Assembly: GCA_038203095.1 (NCBI GenBank)
Contig: JBBREH010000021.1
Location: 1 to 22,842, forward strand
Direction: 5' to 3'
Length of the DNA stretch: 22,842 nt
Source of the DNA: PALSA-1336 sp038203095
GTDB taxonomy: Bacteria > Patescibacteriota > Doudnabacteria > UBA920
A program made the translations under genes and the position numbers. Each line of letters opens with the position of its first letter. The first letter of the stretch is position 1. This document shows positions 21,044 through 22,842 of the stretch, one piece after another. The notes below the pieces were generated by a model. It did no database searches and had not been told where the DNA came from. It saw only the letters and a list, made by a program, of their open reading frames with translations.

Positions 21044-21551
21044 ATATCCTTAATCCTTAATCCTTGATCCTTAACCCTTAATCCTTAATCACTATAGTTT
21101 ATCCTGCAAAACCAAAAGCTAATATTTTTTATTTTTGGCCTGACTTAGAAAGATAAGAGGAAAATTTCTTTAGTCGTTGAGCAATACTGCTGGCTTGGGT
21201 CAATAATTTATCGTGAACCTGTTCTGATATATAACCATCGTCCAAAGCACAATCTAAGCAAGCCACGACCTCGTCCAAAGAACCATGAGCGCGATTTACA
21301 TATACCCTTGTATCCTTATCAGTATTTTTGTTTGAGCCTTCAGCAAGATTTAGAAGAATTGAATTAAGAGCCCTTCTATTTTGGTCGGTTAAAGCATAAA
21401 TTTCTGTTTTTGGGTATCCTTTTAATAACGTATTAACTTCCATTCTAAAACTTCTGGAATCAATATAAATATCCCAGTCCCTAAATTTGAATCCGTATTT
21501 ATCCGGCATATTATCGTAGGTAAAGGATTAAGGATAAAAGATAAAGGATAT
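21044..21551. mobile_element. Inverted-repeat cassette 3 (carries a four-helix-bundle gene)
   Basis: The left arm is a degenerate 7-nt array of ATCCTTA units (21044-21090). The right arm (21522-21551) is its inverted counterpart: ATATCCTT/AAGGATAT at the outer ends (21044-21051, 21544-21551) and a 13-bp perfect match ATCCTTAATCCTT (21046-21058) with AAGGATTAAGGAT (21523-21535). The right end is 4 nt from the stop of the upstream gene; the left end is followed by the prgI promoter. Confidence 0.6.
21129..21509 (-). CDS. Four-helix-bundle protein (23S rRNA intervening-sequence type)
   Basis: A 126-aa all-helical protein of the family first found in intervening sequences of 23S rRNA (also related in fold to Avd of diversity-generating retroelements). 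Typical blocks are 'FRDWDIYIDSRSFRMEVNTL', 'KTEIYALTDQNRRALNSILL' and 'NLAEGSNKNTDKD', then 'RAHGSLDEVVACLDCALDDG' and a final helix. The family motif 'AEGS' is intact. Its molecular role is not established; the fold suggests nucleic-acid or oligomer contacts. It is placed between the 407-aa gene and prgI inside an inverted heptamer-repeat frame, much as relatives sit in stem-bounded inserts in rRNA genes. Confidence 0.9.
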   Translation of the reverse strand: MPDKYGFKFRDWDIYIDSRSFRMEVNTLLKGYPKTEIYALTDQNRRALNSILLNLAEGSNKNTDKDTRVYVNRAHGSLDEVVACLDCALDDGYISEQVHDKLLTQASSIAQRLKKFSSYLSKSGQK

Positions 21552-21555
21552 GTAA

Positions 21556-22779
21556 TTACCCGGTTTGCAATTTCCGAAGCAAATCCGCGGTTTTTTCAAA
21601 CTCTTGGCGAGTTAGGTATTTTTCAATTTCTAACGAGGGGTTTTCCGCGCTTGAATTTAGCTGTTCAAAATCCTTACCTTGTGACAAAATGGCCAGCCCT
21701 GTCCGAATATAATTTTTGTAAAGTGAGCTCTTTTCAATATTAAAAATTACTTCGTGGTAACCTGATTTTAAAATTAAATTTTTTATTTTGGAAACAAGCT
21801 CAATAAAATCATACCCTAGCAGGATATTCGCGCTCAGCCGGTTTAAGTCTGTCATATTTTCAAACATACCCTCGGGTTTTGGCAAGCCGGGTTTTTGAAT
21901 AACTTGGATTGTTGGCGTTAAATGCTGTTTAATAGAAGCTAAAACATCCTGCTTGGCTTTTTCGCTCATTTTCACAAAGCTTAGGCCGGAAGTTAAGCCA
22001 GCCTCGGACTCCAAAAGCATTTTAGCGCCGGTCGGCTTTGGCTGGCTGGGAATAAACGGACGCGTTTCGGGTAAGGGTGTTAAAATAGGAGGCTTGGCGG
22101 GAGGTTTTGGAACCGGAGGATGTGGCAAAACTGGATTAACCCCGTTAGAGAATTTTACCAATGATGTCGGTGATGCAATCAACCCAGGACGATTTTGGTC
22201 TAAGGCCATGATCGGTTCTTTAACGGGGCTAACCGGGGGCAAAGAAACCACAAATTTAGGCGCAGCAACTTTAGGCGGAGTATGCTCTTTTCCATCGGTC
22301 AACTCCAAAGGGTATAATGAATTGCCTACAGGCAACTCTTTTTCACCCAACATAGCCTTTAGTTTGGCTCCAAAAATCGAAAAAGGTGATTTTTTAGCAG
22401 GAACCTGTTGCATCAATAAAACATTTTGGCTTTCAGGCAATTCGCCTGACATTCTAGGCAAATTCATAATGTGGCTCAATTTTGGCATCTTGGAGGTAAT
22501 TGGTGGTGAATAGTTGGTAGCCTGCCCCGTAGCGTGCCGATTTATCGGCTCTGCTGCTGGGGTGGGTAGCGCCTTTAAACTCAATATTCCAATATTCCGA
22601 TTATCCACCTTTCCACTTTCCACTTTCCACTTTCCACTTTCAAGAATTGCCTCCAACTCCCCCATTTGCTTATCGTCCATCAATTCCAAAAGCGCTGTCC
22701 ACTCCCCGCGCTCGTCCGGCGAGAGTATGGGTGAAGCCAAAATTAAATTTTTAAGTTTTTCGTGTTGGGCTTGGTTCAT
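21556..22779 (-). CDS. Pro-rich hypothetical protein heading the secretion cluster
   Basis: A 407-aa protein with a helical N-terminal domain (about 1-48, 'MNQAQHEKLKNLILASPILS' and 'ELMDDKQMGELEAILES'), a long Pro-rich linker (about 70-255, with 'PHPPVPKPPAKPPILTPLP') and a helical C-terminal domain (about 265-407, 'ILLGYDFIELVSKIKNLILK'). No membrane segment or signal peptide is evident, so it is probably cytoplasmic, perhaps an adaptor. I recognise no family. Residues about 48-68 are encoded by a heptamer array and an 8-nt repeat, read through in frame. It lies first in the - strand run, but cassette 3 and a new promoter separate it from prgI. Confidence 0.7.
   Translation of the reverse strand: MNQAQHEKLKNLILASPILSPDERGEWTALLELMDDKQMGELEAILESGKWKVESGKVDNRNIGILSLKALPTPAAEPINRHATGQATNYSPPITSKMPKLSHIMNLPRMSGELPESQNVLLMQQVPAKKSPFSIFGAKLKAMLGEKELPVGNSLYPLELTDGKEHTPPKVAAPKFVVSLPPVSPVKEPIMALDQNRPGLIASPTSLVKFSNGVNPVLPHPPVPKPPAKPPILTPLPETRPFIPSQPKPTGAKMLLESEAGLTSGLSFVKMSEKAKQDVLASIKQHLTPTIQVIQKPGLPKPEGMFENMTDLNRLSANILLGYDFIELVSKIKNLILKSGYHEVIFNIEKSSLYKNYIRTGLAILSQGKDFEQLNSSAENPSLEIEKYLTRQEFEKTADLLRKLQTG
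22583..22641. repeat. Heptamer array inside the 407-aa gene
   Basis: TTTCCAC is repeated four times (22610-22637) with a partial fifth unit (TTTC, 22638-22641) and a degenerate one before it. Next to it AATATTCC is present twice (22583-22598). On the coding strand it gives the pattern ESGKWKVESGK. A 7-nt unit changes frame with each unit gained or lost. Confidence 0.75.
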
Positions 22780-22842
22780 TTTCTTTAGTAGATAGTAGTT
22801 AGCATATGGTAGTTAGTAGCTGGCTTTAATAACCTTCATCAA
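22780..22842. repeat. Degenerate repeat upstream of the 407-aa gene
   Basis: The leader holds TAGTTAG twice and TAGTAG/TAGTAGC variants (22787-22821). It is again a short-unit spacer repeat. The window ends before its partner or a promoter can be seen. Confidence 0.4.

Noticed and set aside
21953..22513. Long open frame of 186 codons antisense to the 407-aa gene
   Set aside because: Its Gly/Pro-rich content mirrors the Pro-rich linker on the other strand and it has no domain features.

Overview
The window looks like a chromosomal segment from a small-genome bacterium of the Candidate Phyla Radiation (Patescibacteria, Parcubacteria-like). The reasons are AT-rich coding with A-rich rather than Shine-Dalgarno leaders, short spacers, a PrgI / TraC-N / VirB4-ATPase secretion cluster with the VirB4 N-terminal part as a separate gene, an ECF sigma factor paired with a DUF5667-type membrane protein, and small GxxExxY and four-helix-bundle genes between larger ones. 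This placement is an inference from gene content. The code is standard: the sigma gene ends in TGA.

Left part (1-5400, + strand): an XRE-type regulator, then a type III restriction-modification pair (Mod beta-class methyltransferase, Res helicase-nuclease) and a tightly coupled membrane-anchored protein of unknown function. A 700-base gene-free stretch follows, with GC-rich hairpins, an 11-base direct repeat and a strong rho-independent terminator; it may hold an RNA or a long 3' UTR.

Middle (5400-10750): ECF sigma factor overlapping its probable anti-sigma factor, a run of hairpins ending in a two-way terminator, tRNA-Ser(UGA) on the - strand, a two-TM protein, tRNA-Arg(CCG), two tiny tandem membrane proteins of one family (57 and 55 aa), and recG, whose start overlaps the second of them.

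Right part (10970-22842, - strand): reading in the direction of transcription, a Pro-rich hypothetical protein, a four-helix-bundle protein, PrgI, a GxxExxY protein, the TraC/VirB4 N-terminal protein, a second GxxExxY protein, the VirB4 ATPase, a 1052-aa TIG-domain membrane protein, a doubtful small ORF, a membrane-anchored beta-propeller protein and RadA. PrgI, TraC-N, VirB4 and the large membrane protein probably form a type IV secretion or conjugation-like envelope machine.

The most interesting signal is in how the - strand genes are spaced. Three small-ORF genes (two GxxExxY nuclease-fold, one 23S-IVP-type four-helix bundle) each sit inside an inverted-repeat frame made of short degenerate tandem repeats. 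The frames lie 0-5 nt from the neighbouring gene boundaries, except on the prgI side of the four-helix cassette, where a promoter intervenes. Two further spacers of the cluster are inverted-repeat frames of the same kind with no gene inside. Related repeat insertions occur inside coding sequence: a 30-bp near-palindrome in frame in radA, and a heptamer array in the 407-aa gene. Together these suggest a family of small cassette-like elements that colonise gene junctions.
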